Assembly: GCA_938743325.2 (NCBI GenBank)
Contig: OW568877.1
Span: 248,001 to 312,000, forward strand
DNA: 64,000 bases
Reading direction: 5' to 3'
Source of the DNA: Pycnococcus provasolii
Taxonomy: Eukaryota > Chlorophyta > Pseudoscourfieldiophyceae > Pseudoscourfieldiales > Pycnococcaceae
The translations under genes were made by a program, and so were the position numbers. Shown one piece after another: positions 1-8,368 of the stretch. The notes under the pieces are model-generated. The model was given only the letters and a program-made list of their open reading frames with translations, ran no database searches and was not told where the DNA came from. The stretch's first letter is position 1. Every line of letters starts with the position of its first letter.

Positions 1-106
1 CCCCTAACCCCGAACCCTAACCCCGAACCCCGAACCCGAACCCCGAATAATTCTAACCCCGAATTCTAACCCCGAATTCTAACCCCGAATTCTAACCCCG
101 AATAAT
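1..106. repeat. Degenerate telomere-like C-rich tandem repeat
   Basis: The first 106 bases alternate CCCTAA and CCCCGAA units and then settle into about four copies of a 13-bp unit CCCCGAATTCTAA. CCCTAA is the plant/algal-type telomere core, but the units are degenerate and similar tracts occur upstream of genes inside this window. It may be subtelomeric or just another interstitial tract; the sequence does not decide. Confidence 0.7.
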
Positions 107-159
107 GAATCAAGCAAGGGCATATCAACCCATGGGTTGATATGCCCTTGAATCAAGCA
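107..159. repeat. Perfect 36-bp palindrome flanked by 10-bp direct repeats
   Basis: Bases 115-150 form a perfect palindrome centred on CCCATGGG. The 10-mer GAATCAAGCA occurs at 107-116 and again at 150-159, so it brackets the palindrome like a target-site duplication. It could be a tiny foldback insertion or a protein-binding site next to the C-rich repeat. Confidence 0.7.
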
Positions 160-789
160 CGTGAGTTTGAACAGACAGCCGACAGGGACCGGTTGGTTAT
201 TAGCCTTGCAACGCCCCCTCGCCCTTTCCTTTCCGACTTCCGTCCCTCCCCTCGAGTCCCTTTTTCCGCCCTTACATCAATCATCCTACTTTACCGTGAT
301 GGTGGTGGTGGTGGCGCGTTCCCGTTCCCGTCCCGCTCATCAATGTTGGACTCTTGTGCTTTTCGTTTTTCAACTTACGTGTTTCTTGTCAATTGGGTTG
401 GTGGCCGGTGGAAGACTGCACCAAGTCAAGGGGTACCTCGAGCGCGAACGAAGGGAGGACCTCTACAGAAGGCCAGAACCAGCACGACGGAGAGCAAGAA
501 CGACGGCGCTCGCTGACAGATTTGGGGACTCAGAAGGAGTGTTGAGCAGGTACCAAAGACGGGGCTTGCGGAGTAAGGTAACCACGTGAGAAACAACGAT
601 GTTGCCACCTCAGCCGTCGACGGCAAACGCTTCGCGCGCTCGCGAGCAACCAACCTCAATTTCGCAATTCGGAACGTCAGGTGCGCCTTCGAACGCGTGG
701 CGTTACGTCAACGAACTTGGCCTTGTTACAACTAGTATTCATTTATCTACCTATACAAAAAAATAGTCCTTTTCCTCGTTCTGCCTGTT
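160..789. other. No supported gene
   Basis: This stretch between the C-rich repeat and the Patched-like gene has several short open frames on both strands with no recognisable domain and no composition favouring one. The last part is probably the 3' flank of the minus-strand gene that ends at 790. Confidence 0.4.
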
Positions 790-3492
790 CTAGCCGAGAA
801 GCCTCAGCGTGCAAGGAAGCAGCGCGAACCCGTTCAACAAACCGAACACAACAATCAGCAAGAAGCTCTTGAAGATGTCCTGATACGCCGTCGACTTGCT
901 CGCGGCTAAAAGAAGGACCGCAAGAAGCGTCGAGCAACCGCCGTGAAGGACATTCGGTCCGAGAGTCGCAAGTGTCTTCTTCACAGCCTCCGTACGGCTT
1001 TCGCCGTTCACGCTGCGACGCGTGGCAAAGCAGTCGGCGATGTGAGCGCTGTAGTCGATGGAAAATCCAACGCCGAGAACGAGGTTGACCACGGTTGCGA
1101 CATTCAGTCGAAGACCCCACAAGCTCATTCCGCCAAGCAGGCAGCAGCAGCACATGCCAACGCTTAGCGTGGTGAAGACTGCGGCACTTGGACGGAGCAG
1201 TAGGATGGAAACGAGTGCGACGCCACCAAGCGCGCCTCCGATCGTCTGCGATGTGATCTGGTCAATGCGACGGTACCTCTCGAGCCACTGCCAGTGCGCC
1301 GAAAAGACGCGCGCTCCAAGCATCGAAAATCGCGGGTCGTCAGCCACACGTCGAGCTTCGTCCACGCGCCGCACATCCTCGTCCGGATCCATCGGAACGT
1401 CGGCGGTGTACACGACGCGACTTGCAACAATGTCTCCCGACTCGTCGCGCACAACATCCGTGCGAAGGCTGGTCGCGCCCACCTCGCCCCTTGAAAGAGC
1501 TTCGTACCACACGCCACGTTCCATCTCAGCGGGCAGGGCTCGCACCCACGGCAATGCCACGGCCGTGGCGTGCAGCGATCGGATCGCCTCGAGTGTCTTC
1601 GGGTGCGTCGCATTCTGCACCCGACCTGTGAGCACCATTAGGCTCCCGACATTTCCAAAGTGTCTGTCTCTTACCTCGTATGCTTCAAGGAGGTATGAGT
1701 CTTCGGGCAGAAAGGATGCCCAATTAGCGCCACGTCTAATATGCTGTGCGCCAAGCGTATACAGCAACACAGTCATCACGCAGATCATCAGGCAGACGAC
1801 GATGCTGCGCCATGCGATGCGTTCCTCTGGTTCGGGAAACAACGTGGGAACATAGTAGTCACGAAGCAACTTCTCGAGCAGCCCATCGTCTTCTTGCCGA
1901 GACTGATCTTCGTCATTTTCCGCAGGCTTCGAGGTGACAATGCAAGGTGCAACGTCCAGCCGTCGTCGACGTTGCCTCTTCGCGTCTAGAACAAGACATG
2001 CGGCAAAAGCTGTCGTCTGCAAAATGAACACGAAGATGACAGCCACGCCGGCGACGATGCAGAAGTATCGGATCGCGGGAAGGTCGATGGCTGCACCGAC
2101 GGAGAACGCGACCGCATCTGTCAAGCTCGTGAGCAGAACGCTAGGACCCGCCTCCTCGAGAGCACGCGCAAGCCTCTTCGCGTCGCATGCAGCCTCCATA
2201 GACGCGTCGGATGCTACATCCATCGCTCCCTCATCGTCGCTGTCTCGAGCTCTTTCGAAAGCACCGTGCAGAACGAATGTGTCGTCAACGCCAACACCAA
2301 TGATGATGAAGACGCTCATAAGACTCAGCTGCGTGAAAGGCAGTCCTGCGAAGGCGCATGCGCCGAATGCCGATCCAAGCGCCATTCCCACGGTTATCAT
2401 CACACTCAGGCCGAGCATGGACTGGCTTCGCACCGCGTCGCGCGGCTTCGCGAAGGCTAGCGAAGTGTACAGGAGCATGACGCCTACGGCTCCCATCATC
2501 AGCATCGTGTCGCCCTCGAGTGCGCGTTCCTGCTCATCCTGGTAGGACCTCGTCGCCTCGCACGCAACACGAATGTTCTCGGAGATGGCTCCTGAGAACC
2601 GGCCTCGACAGAGCTGCAGAAACGTCTTCTCGAATGACAGCAGGCTCTCTGTTGACTTTGCACGATCAAGCTCGAAGCTCACGCGAACGGCCGCTGCGTT
2701 GTTCTCTCGTGTATCAATCCCGGCAGCAAGAACATCAACGGGCGCCGGCAGAATGTCCGAGGCGTTCAGCACGTTAGCCCAAGTGAGCGAGGTGGCGTTG
2801 TGCTCAAACGGGGTTAGCACGGAGGCTGTGACGCACCGCATCGACTTACGAGCGCACACGTCGTCGTATAGAGGGATTTGTGTGGTGAGCCGGTGCACGT
2901 CAGCTGCAGCTTGAAGCAATTTGCTGTCCATGTTGTTGTTGTTGTCGTTGTTGTTGGTGATGGTGGTGGCCTCTAAATACACGGTTGCCGTTCGGTTCCA
3001 CGCGCCGAAGTGGTCTCTGACGAACACCTTGTCTTTCCATGCACGGCTATGTCTCGGGTACCAAAGCTTTTCAAAGTCATTCTCAGCCTTAAGCATGATA
3101 TTGCCAGCACAGCAAGCCACAACGAACGCAACAGTCGCTATCACCGTAAGCATCGGCCTGGCACCTACGGCGAGTCCTAACGCGCGGAACGCGCGCCGAG
3201 TTAAGGTTCGCGTGCACGTCGATACAGCACTTGCCCAGTGTGCAAGGTGGTTGTGCCAGGTTGGCGCTGTTGTTGCGGAGGTTGAAACTTGTGCATGACT
3301 CGAAGCATCGCCCTCCTCTTTTACCTTTACCGTCATCTCAAGCTCATCGCAAGCTTGCAAGCTGTTGTTTTCCTCGATCTTTGGATTGGGTAGCGCCGCC
3401 GGCGCGGGACAAGGAGCTTCCGTGCCGGCCTGAACGTCCGAAAGTGAGAGTCCGGCGGGTGGTGGTGGTGGTGGTGGTGACGCCACCACCAT
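790..3492 (-). CDS. Patched-like sterol-sensing-domain membrane protein
   Basis: About 900 residues with the two-halved layout of the Patched/Dispatched/NPC1 (RND-type) family: a membrane segment near residue 110, a large extracytoplasmic loop with several N-x-S/T sites, a sterol-sensing-type block of helices including GVGVDDTFVLHG, a second loop, and a second block with GVGFSIDYSAH. The paired GxxxD motifs are the proton-relay positions of RND-like transporters. In Patched relatives the role is lipid or sterol export or movement; the substrate here cannot be read. The start chosen is the ATG at 3492, followed by a proline run; the frame stays open upstream but that part looks non-coding. It lies 227 bp downstream of the D27-like gene on the same strand. 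Family assignment is firm, the subfamily is not. Confidence 0.85.
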   Translation of the reverse strand: MVVASPPPPPPPAGLSLSDVQAGTEAPCPAPAALPNPKIEENNSLQACDELEMTVKVKEEGDASSHAQVSTSATTAPTWHNHLAHWASAVSTCTRTLTRRAFRALGLAVGARPMLTVIATVAFVVACCAGNIMLKAENDFEKLWYPRHSRAWKDKVFVRDHFGAWNRTATVYLEATTITNNNDNNNNMDSKLLQAAADVHRLTTQIPLYDDVCARKSMRCVTASVLTPFEHNATSLTWANVLNASDILPAPVDVLAAGIDTRENNAAAVRVSFELDRAKSTESLLSFEKTFLQLCRGRFSGAISENIRVACEATRSYQDEQERALEGDTMLMMGAVGVMLLYTSLAFAKPRDAVRSQSMLGLSVMITVGMALGSAFGACAFAGLPFTQLSLMSVFIIIGVGVDDTFVLHGAFERARDSDDEGAMDVASDASMEAACDAKRLARALEEAGPSVLLTSLTDAVAFSVGAAIDLPAIRYFCIVAGVAVIFVFILQTTAFAACLVLDAKRQRRRRLDVAPCIVTSKPAENDEDQSRQEDDGLLEKLLRDYYVPTLFPEPEERIAWRSIVVCLMICVMTVLLYTLGAQHIRRGANWASFLPEDSYLLEAYEVRDRHFGNVGSLMVLTGRVQNATHPKTLEAIRSLHATAVALPWVRALPAEMERGVWYEALSRGEVGATSLRTDVVRDESGDIVASRVVYTADVPMDPDEDVRRVDEARRVADDPRFSMLGARVFSAHWQWLERYRRIDQITSQTIGGALGGVALVSILLLRPSAAVFTTLSVGMCCCCLLGGMSLWGLRLNVATVVNLVLGVGFSIDYSAHIADCFATRRSVNGESRTEAVKKTLATLGPNVLHGGCSTLLAVLLLAASKSTAYQDIFKSFLLIVVFGLLNGFALLPCTLRLLG

Positions 3493-3719
3493 GACTTGAG
3501 TGAGAGAACTCAGATGCGACTGGCAGTCGCAACAACGCACGACGACGACGATGTTTCGCGCGATCGGCGTCGGATAATATGTATGATGGGGGAGGGGCGT
3601 TATTCTCGGCCGCAAAATCGGTGCCCGAAATCTGTGGCAATGCGGGGTTGGCCACACGTGACCTCCCATGGCGTGTGCGCTGGAGTGAAAAGAGTGAAAA
3701 GTGAATCATCAAAGTGTTG

Positions 3720-4886
3720 TTACAAGTCGGCTTGTGCCTTCAATAAAGGGCAAGACGTCGTCTCTGAGGATGCAGATGAGCAGTCGCCGGCGCCGGCGCG
3801 ACGCGGGCACGTCGCAACGCACGCGCTCAGCAGGCTCGGATCGTCTGCGGGTGCCTTCTGCCCGAACGTCATGACACACGTTCCCTCCTCCACGTCCGGC
3901 GTGAGCGTGACGTCGACGCCGAACGCCTCCTCGAAGAACTGCTGCGTTGGTAGTTTGCAGAAGTTTATGCAGCTGCCGGTGCACCCGCTCTCCTCCAAGT
4001 AGCGGCACTTTTTGAGCTCCACCGCGGCGAGCGCTCCGTCACCTTCGCGCGGCACAGCCTCGCACGGCCCGACGAGCCACGCGAACGCCCTGACCGTCGT
4101 CCACGCCATCATTTCGTCGATGAACTGCGAGGGTGGAAAAATCAACTTGAAGAGTTTTCGCACGACGGGTGGGATGAGCGAGAGCAGTGTGTCAACGACG
4201 AGTCTGTGTTGCTGCGGTATCGTTCTCTGCTGTCCGATGCAGTCTGCGATGGCGACTAATCTTGCGTACCCCTTGACGTTCGGGTCAATTTTTTCATGGC
4301 TGTTGACGGCGTTCTCCAGCTTGCTATTGAAGAGCGCTATGATGGCCAAGTCGATCGCGCCGTCGACGTAACGGGTCTTCAGAGTGGTGTTTTCCATAGA
4401 GGTACCAACGGTCTCTGACCCATCATCAGAGCACAAGTCATCCCCAGAAACGGAAAGCTGCGACGAGGGAGGATCCGAAGACTGCTCTCTGAACTCACGA
4501 GAACGAGGCGAAGGGTAGTAGGTGGCGGAAGATCCAAACGAATACGAAACCGTTTCCGTTTCCTGTGAACCAGCATGTGAACCCCCACTCTGTGAAGCAT
4601 CATCAGACCGTGAGGAGGAAGGAGAATCGTGAACGACAGACGCGACCACCACACAAGGTCGAGAGCGAGATCGAGAGCGACGCTGCACACGTGACCGCCA
4701 CCGACACAAACCTGACACTGAAGTGGAACAAGAAGTGCTCCGAGACCCTGAGAAGGACCTAACACTAACACAAACCCGTGAGCGTGAGAACTCGCGTGAG
4801 GATGGGAGGCTGAGACGATGACGACGCACATTAAAAGACGAGATTGAGATCGGAAGATGGGGCAGCAGCACCATGGAAGGCGCCAT
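3720..4886 (-). CDS. Beta-carotene isomerase D27-like plastid protein
   Basis: 388 residues. The C-terminal third has the D27 C-terminal domain (DUF4033): the cysteine-rich stretch CRYLEESGCTGSCINFCK, then FGVDVTLTPDVEEGTCVMTFGQ, which corresponds to the family's FG-x-P-x-TM-P...C-x-FGQ block. D27 proteins are plastid iron enzymes that isomerise all-trans to 9-cis beta-carotene, the first step toward strigolactones; several algal paralogues have unknown products. The N-terminal 80 residues are rich in Ser and Arg and poor in acids, fitting a transit peptide, followed by a low-complexity Ser-rich linker. Two in-frame ATGs (4886 and 4874) are both plausible starts. More Cys occur at the extreme C-terminus (CVATCPRR) than are usual. 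Confidence 0.85.
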   Translation of the reverse strand: MAPSMVLLPHLPISISSFNVRRHRLSLPSSREFSRSRVCVSVRSFSGSRSTSCSTSVSGLCRWRSRVQRRSRSRSRPCVVVASVVHDSPSSSRSDDASQSGGSHAGSQETETVSYSFGSSATYYPSPRSREFREQSSDPPSSQLSVSGDDLCSDDGSETVGTSMENTTLKTRYVDGAIDLAIIALFNSKLENAVNSHEKIDPNVKGYARLVAIADCIGQQRTIPQQHRLVVDTLLSLIPPVVRKLFKLIFPPSQFIDEMMAWTTVRAFAWLVGPCEAVPREGDGALAAVELKKCRYLEESGCTGSCINFCKLPTQQFFEEAFGVDVTLTPDVEEGTCVMTFGQKAPADDPSLLSACVATCPRRAGAGDCSSASSETTSCPLLKAQADL

Positions 4887-5000
4887 GATACCTTTTCAAA
4901 TTCAGTAAACGACAAGAAGAAATGACGTCACTGCTCAGCGGACAGGCGGACAGTGGGGAACTGGGGACGGGAACCCCGAATAGGAAACGAGGGATCAGAG

Positions 5001-5058
5001 GATTAGGGGTTAGGGCGAGGGCAATTAGGGGTTAGGGCGAGGGCGATTAGGGGTTAGG
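5001..5058. promoter_or_regulatory. Telomere-like 22-bp tandem repeat upstream of RAD51D-like gene
   Basis: Two full and one partial copies of a 22-bp unit beginning GATTAGGGGTTAGGG lie 135-190 bp upstream of the ATG at 5192 and about 115 bp from the D27-like start at 4886. Telo-box-like elements are known in plant promoters; a promoter role here is inferred from position. Confidence 0.5.
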
Positions 5059-5191
5059 CAATGCTGGGGGTCTGGGGAGGTGGTCTGGGACTCTGGCCTC
5101 TGGGTTCAAACTCTCCCGTTGTTGTTCGAGACTCTCCCGCCCATTATTAATGATTTGCCTGCCCTGACAAGTGACAGCCTGATAAGATAAG

Positions 5192-6172
5192 ATGCCCGCG
5201 CTTTCTTTCATGGGCATGTGTGTGTCGAAGAGTGATACTGGTGATGCTGCTGCTGATGCTGCTGGTCCTAATGATACTCCTCATCACACGCTTTTGAGCT
5301 CGTTGAAGATGTCCGGGTTTCGGACACTCGAGCAGTGCGCGTTCCACCCAGCTTCGTCGACGCGCGCTTTTGCCATCATCAACCAGCAAAATACTACGTC
5401 GCCGAACTCTGTACCACTTACAGGTAACGATACCAACATCAAATCCGTGCTCTTGAAAGGGATCAAAGATCTCGCGGCTTCAGCGACGTGGATGCGCCTT
5501 TCAGCAGACTCGACTTCCACGACAACAAACGAACAGGCAGAAGCTCTCTCAACACGACTCGACGAAGTGGACACGGCACTCGAACATCGCGGACTCAGGC
5601 GAGGCGTAGTCACGGAACTGTGCGGACCTTCCGCGTGCTACAAAACGCAAATATGCCTCAACGCGTGTGTGTCGGCACTCGCTCAGCCGACGGGCGACGT
5701 CGTGTACGTAGACACGTCGCGAGGGTGCTCTGCACAGCGTCTGCGGGACCTCGTGAAGGGTGCGGGCGTCGCCGAAGGCGAACTGGCTCGCGTGAGTGTG
5801 GCACGCCCCGCGGACGTAATCGAAGTCTTGCGCTTGTTGGACGACGTCGTCGAGCACAAGCGTGAACTCGCGCTGCTCGTCGTCGACTCGGCAGCATGCG
5901 TGCTTGCGCCGATTGTAGGCGCAAGCACGCCGCAAGCCGCTGCGCTCGTGCAGGCGGTGGGGCTGCGGTTGCGACGCGCCGCGCACGAGACGGGTGCTGC
6001 CGTGGTGGTAACGAACCACGCCGTGCGCGGCCCCGCCGCTTCGCGTCACGGCGGCGATGCGCCGCTCGTCGCCGCGCTTGGGCAGGCGTGGCTGAGCGCG
6101 CCGCACACGCGCGTCATGCTGACGCTCGACTCGGCGACGAATGCGTTGAAGGCGCGCGCGACGGTTTTGTAA
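5192..6172 (+). CDS. RAD51D: RAD51 paralogue, RAD51D-like
   Basis: 326 residues, the usual length for RAD51D. The core RecA/RAD51 fold is visible: GVVTELCGPSACYKTQICL (Walker A region), VVYVDTS, LALLVVDSAACVLAP (Walker B, with the spacing seen in RAD51D), TNHAVRG, and LGQAWLSAPHTRVMLTL, which matches the RAD51D C-terminal block LG-x-W. RAD51D works in the BCDX2 complex that loads RAD51 on single-stranded DNA. The Walker A motif is unusual: the glycine before the catalytic lysine is replaced by tyrosine (ACYKT rather than xxGKT). The first ATG (5192) is used; a second in-frame Met lies six codons on. Convergent with the hydrolase gene, 70 bp away. Confidence 0.8.
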   Translation: MPALSFMGMCVSKSDTGDAAADAAGPNDTPHHTLLSSLKMSGFRTLEQCAFHPASSTRAFAIINQQNTTSPNSVPLTGNDTNIKSVLLKGIKDLAASATWMRLSADSTSTTTNEQAEALSTRLDEVDTALEHRGLRRGVVTELCGPSACYKTQICLNACVSALAQPTGDVVYVDTSRGCSAQRLRDLVKGAGVAEGELARVSVARPADVIEVLRLLDDVVEHKRELALLVVDSAACVLAPIVGASTPQAAALVQAVGLRLRRAAHETGAAVVVTNHAVRGPAASRHGGDAPLVAALGQAWLSAPHTRVMLTLDSATNALKARATVL

Positions 6173-6242
6173 ATTACGTGTAAAATACAGTATTGCAGTA
6201 TTGTTTTCATCATTTATTACATTATTATTATTGAGTGTTCAC

Positions 6243-7253
6243 TCAACAGTCAACTAAAGACCGAGGGCTAATGTCGTTGTTCTTTGTGGCACGCAGCAGT
6301 GTGCGCACGAGCGCGTCCGCGGTCGCATTCAGCTGCGCGTCACGAGAGATCGTCGCATTTCCATCAATAAGTGGACGATCGCGAAGGCGCGATCGTCCAC
6401 TCGGATCGTAGCTGCCAAATTGCTGATGATTGCCTCCTATGATGCTCGTGAATGTCGTGTGTACGGGAAGCCGATTCAGGTTGTCGACAAAATTCGTCAA
6501 ATTTATCGAAAGATCACGATTTCCTGTAATGACGGCAGCGTGAAGGTGGTCATCTTCCTCGAAATTTGGCACTGGGACCGGACACTGAGGCATCTTCGTG
6601 ATGTACGAGCCAATCACGCCGAGCGCGACGACGCGCGGACTTGTGCCACACAACAAGGTTGCTGCCACAGCATAGCTCGCTCCTACACCGCCGTAAGAAT
6701 GACCTGCGACCATCCAAGCCGTCACGTTGGGGAAGAAGGCGTTCGTGACCGCTTCTAGCGTCATCCCATTGCAGTCAGTTGCCAAATCATTGGGGAAGAC
6801 GGGCACGATCACGTTGACACCACGCGAAGCGAGCTTGCTCGCGAGAACGCTGTAGGATCTCGGATCCACGAATGCGCCGTTGTAGAGAACAATTCCCATG
6901 ATGTCGCTCGTCGTCGCATTCGCCATCGTCGTCGTCGCTGGCCACGCAAATGCGCACGTCGTGCAGTTGCCTTGCATTTCCCACGCCTTGAATCGTAGTT
7001 TGGATACGCAGTCATCGTCGCACGCGTACGGCATGGCTTTGAGCGCTTCGGGTAGTGGCGAGGACGTGTACTTGGGCTCGCCCTTTCCGTTCGAGTAGGA
7101 CGAGACGGGGAGCGGCTGAGCTTCCACCACTCCTACTGCTGGAGCACCATCATGATGATGACGATGACGATGATAGAGGGGCAGCACTGCCGATGGCGTG
7201 ATGACGGCGAGAAGCACCGTCAAAGTTACCCCCAAGGATGTTGTTGACGCCAT
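6243..7253 (-). CDS. Secreted alpha/beta-hydrolase fold protein
   Basis: 336 residues from the ATG at 7253, which opens a clear signal peptide (hydrophobic run ending near PSAVLP), followed by a His-rich stretch. The hydrolase core shows GIVLYNGAFVDPRSY, the nucleophile elbow GHSYGG with Ser as probable nucleophile, and the distal block GGNHQQFGSYDPS carrying the likely catalytic His, a pattern seen in the Abhydrolase_5 group. A catalytic acid is not certain; EEDDH and TGNRD are candidates. Function is probably esterase or lipase-like; the substrate is unknown. The open frame continues upstream of 7253 but without a signal. The C-terminal coding part contains a perfect DNA hairpin (6370-6401). 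Confidence 0.75.
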   Translation of the reverse strand: MASTTSLGVTLTVLLAVITPSAVLPLYHRHRHHHDGAPAVGVVEAQPLPVSSYSNGKGEPKYTSSPLPEALKAMPYACDDDCVSKLRFKAWEMQGNCTTCAFAWPATTTMANATTSDIMGIVLYNGAFVDPRSYSVLASKLASRGVNVIVPVFPNDLATDCNGMTLEAVTNAFFPNVTAWMVAGHSYGGVGASYAVAATLLCGTSPRVVALGVIGSYITKMPQCPVPVPNFEEDDHLHAAVITGNRDLSINLTNFVDNLNRLPVHTTFTSIIGGNHQQFGSYDPSGRSRLRDRPLIDGNATISRDAQLNATADALVRTLLRATKNNDISPRSLVDC

Positions 7254-8368
7254 GGATTGGAAGGATGAATTGAGAGGTGGTCGCGAAGTGAACTGTGTGA
7301 AAAATGAAAATGTGCCGTACACTTTATTTTCACCCCTCGGTCGGGGCGCGGGGTAAGACAAGTGGTTTGCGCTCTATTCCGGGATACCTCGTTGGACGAT
7401 TTCCAATAAAAGGAGAAACTGCAGGAGCCCGTCGGGATCCAGCTCGAACGTGCAGCAAATAAAGTGTGCAATCATGGTCACCGGAAGAGTTGGAGGCATG
7501 GAGCTCTTACCTCGAAAGCGAACAACATCTTTTAACGAACAACCTAAACGTCGGCGTCACGAATGCAAGGATTGCCGCGCTCCACCTCCACCTCCGCGGC
7601 TCCGCCTCCGCCACCGCCGCCTCCGCCGCCGCCTATGTATTACAGTATGTTGGAATGGTCAATGGTGGCACGCGCCCTCTGGCCGTTGCCCCTAATACAG
7701 TAAAGCTTACCACAATCCCTACCGTACTGTATTTTTTACCATTCGTGAAGACAACACGCTGACTTAATCAAAATGAATATAAATTTTAAATTTCGCATCC
7801 ATTTGGTTTGTTTTGTTCTAACGCTCGTTTGCCTGCGTACGAGATAACCATTCTTCAACAAGACCACCTGCGCCAGCCATATTTGCGAAGAAGGGAATGA
7901 TGGAGTGAACACGCGCGTGACCCGATTGACCCGATTGACACGCGCGTCGGCGCGTGACTCGAATTGCTTTGGTCGAGCGATTAGGTCGGCGAAATGCTAA
8001 TGCTTTCCCATCCAATCCAAGGGGGGAACCGGGGAAGTGCTTGCTTTGGGAGAACTCGCGATTAGGTCGGCGAAATGCCTTTCCCATCCAAGGGGGGAAG
8101 ACCGGGAAGTGCTTGCTTTGGGAGAACTCGCGATTAGGTCCAAGGGGAGAAATGCTAATAATGCCTTTCCCATCTAAAAAGTACCCCCCGGGCCGGGGGA
8201 TCCTTTTTGGAGCTTCATTTCTCGCCAATAATTCGCCTCCGCCTTGCTTGAATTTTCCAGATTATTGAATTGACGAACGTTGACCAAAGGCGTCCCCCTC
8301 CCCTCCCCTCCCTCCCCCTTGGGCTTGGTGCCTCCTCCCTTAAAACTTTAGCATTCTAGAAATCCGCC
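7254..8368. other. Intergenic region with tandem repeat and proline-type low complexity
   Basis: The 1.1 kb between the divergent hydrolase and IQ/WW genes holds a CCTCCG/CCACCG low-complexity stretch (about 7580-7635), three TACAGTA-type motifs (7641, 7696, and the reverse at 7725), and a tandem repeat at 7978-8190. Short open frames here (for example 7466-7762) show no recognisable domain. Confidence 0.5.
7978..8190. repeat. Tandem repeat, about 72-80 bp unit, two full and one partial copies
   Basis: Units begin GCGATTAGGTCGGCGAAATG and continue through a CTTTCCCATCCAA block and a GGGAAGTGCTTGCTTTGGGA block. The second copy lacks about 9 bases found in the first; the third is rearranged and stops after CCTTTCCCATC. 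There is no coding sense in the repeat. Confidence 0.75.

Noticed and set aside
1-106. True chromosome end
   Set aside because: Units are degenerate and mixed with CCCCGAATTCTAA; similar tracts lie inside the window, so a terminus is not proven.
142-659. Overlapping open frames on both strands near the left end
   Set aside because: No domain, Arg/Pro-rich composition and full overlap with each other; typical of GC-rich non-coding DNA.
7466-7762. 98-codon plus-strand frame
   Set aside because: Built largely from Pro/Ala low complexity and spacer; no domain, and its end is AT-rich intergenic DNA.
7978-8190. Possible CRISPR-like repeats
   Set aside because: Two to three head-to-tail copies without spacers, in a eukaryotic context; a simple tandem repeat.
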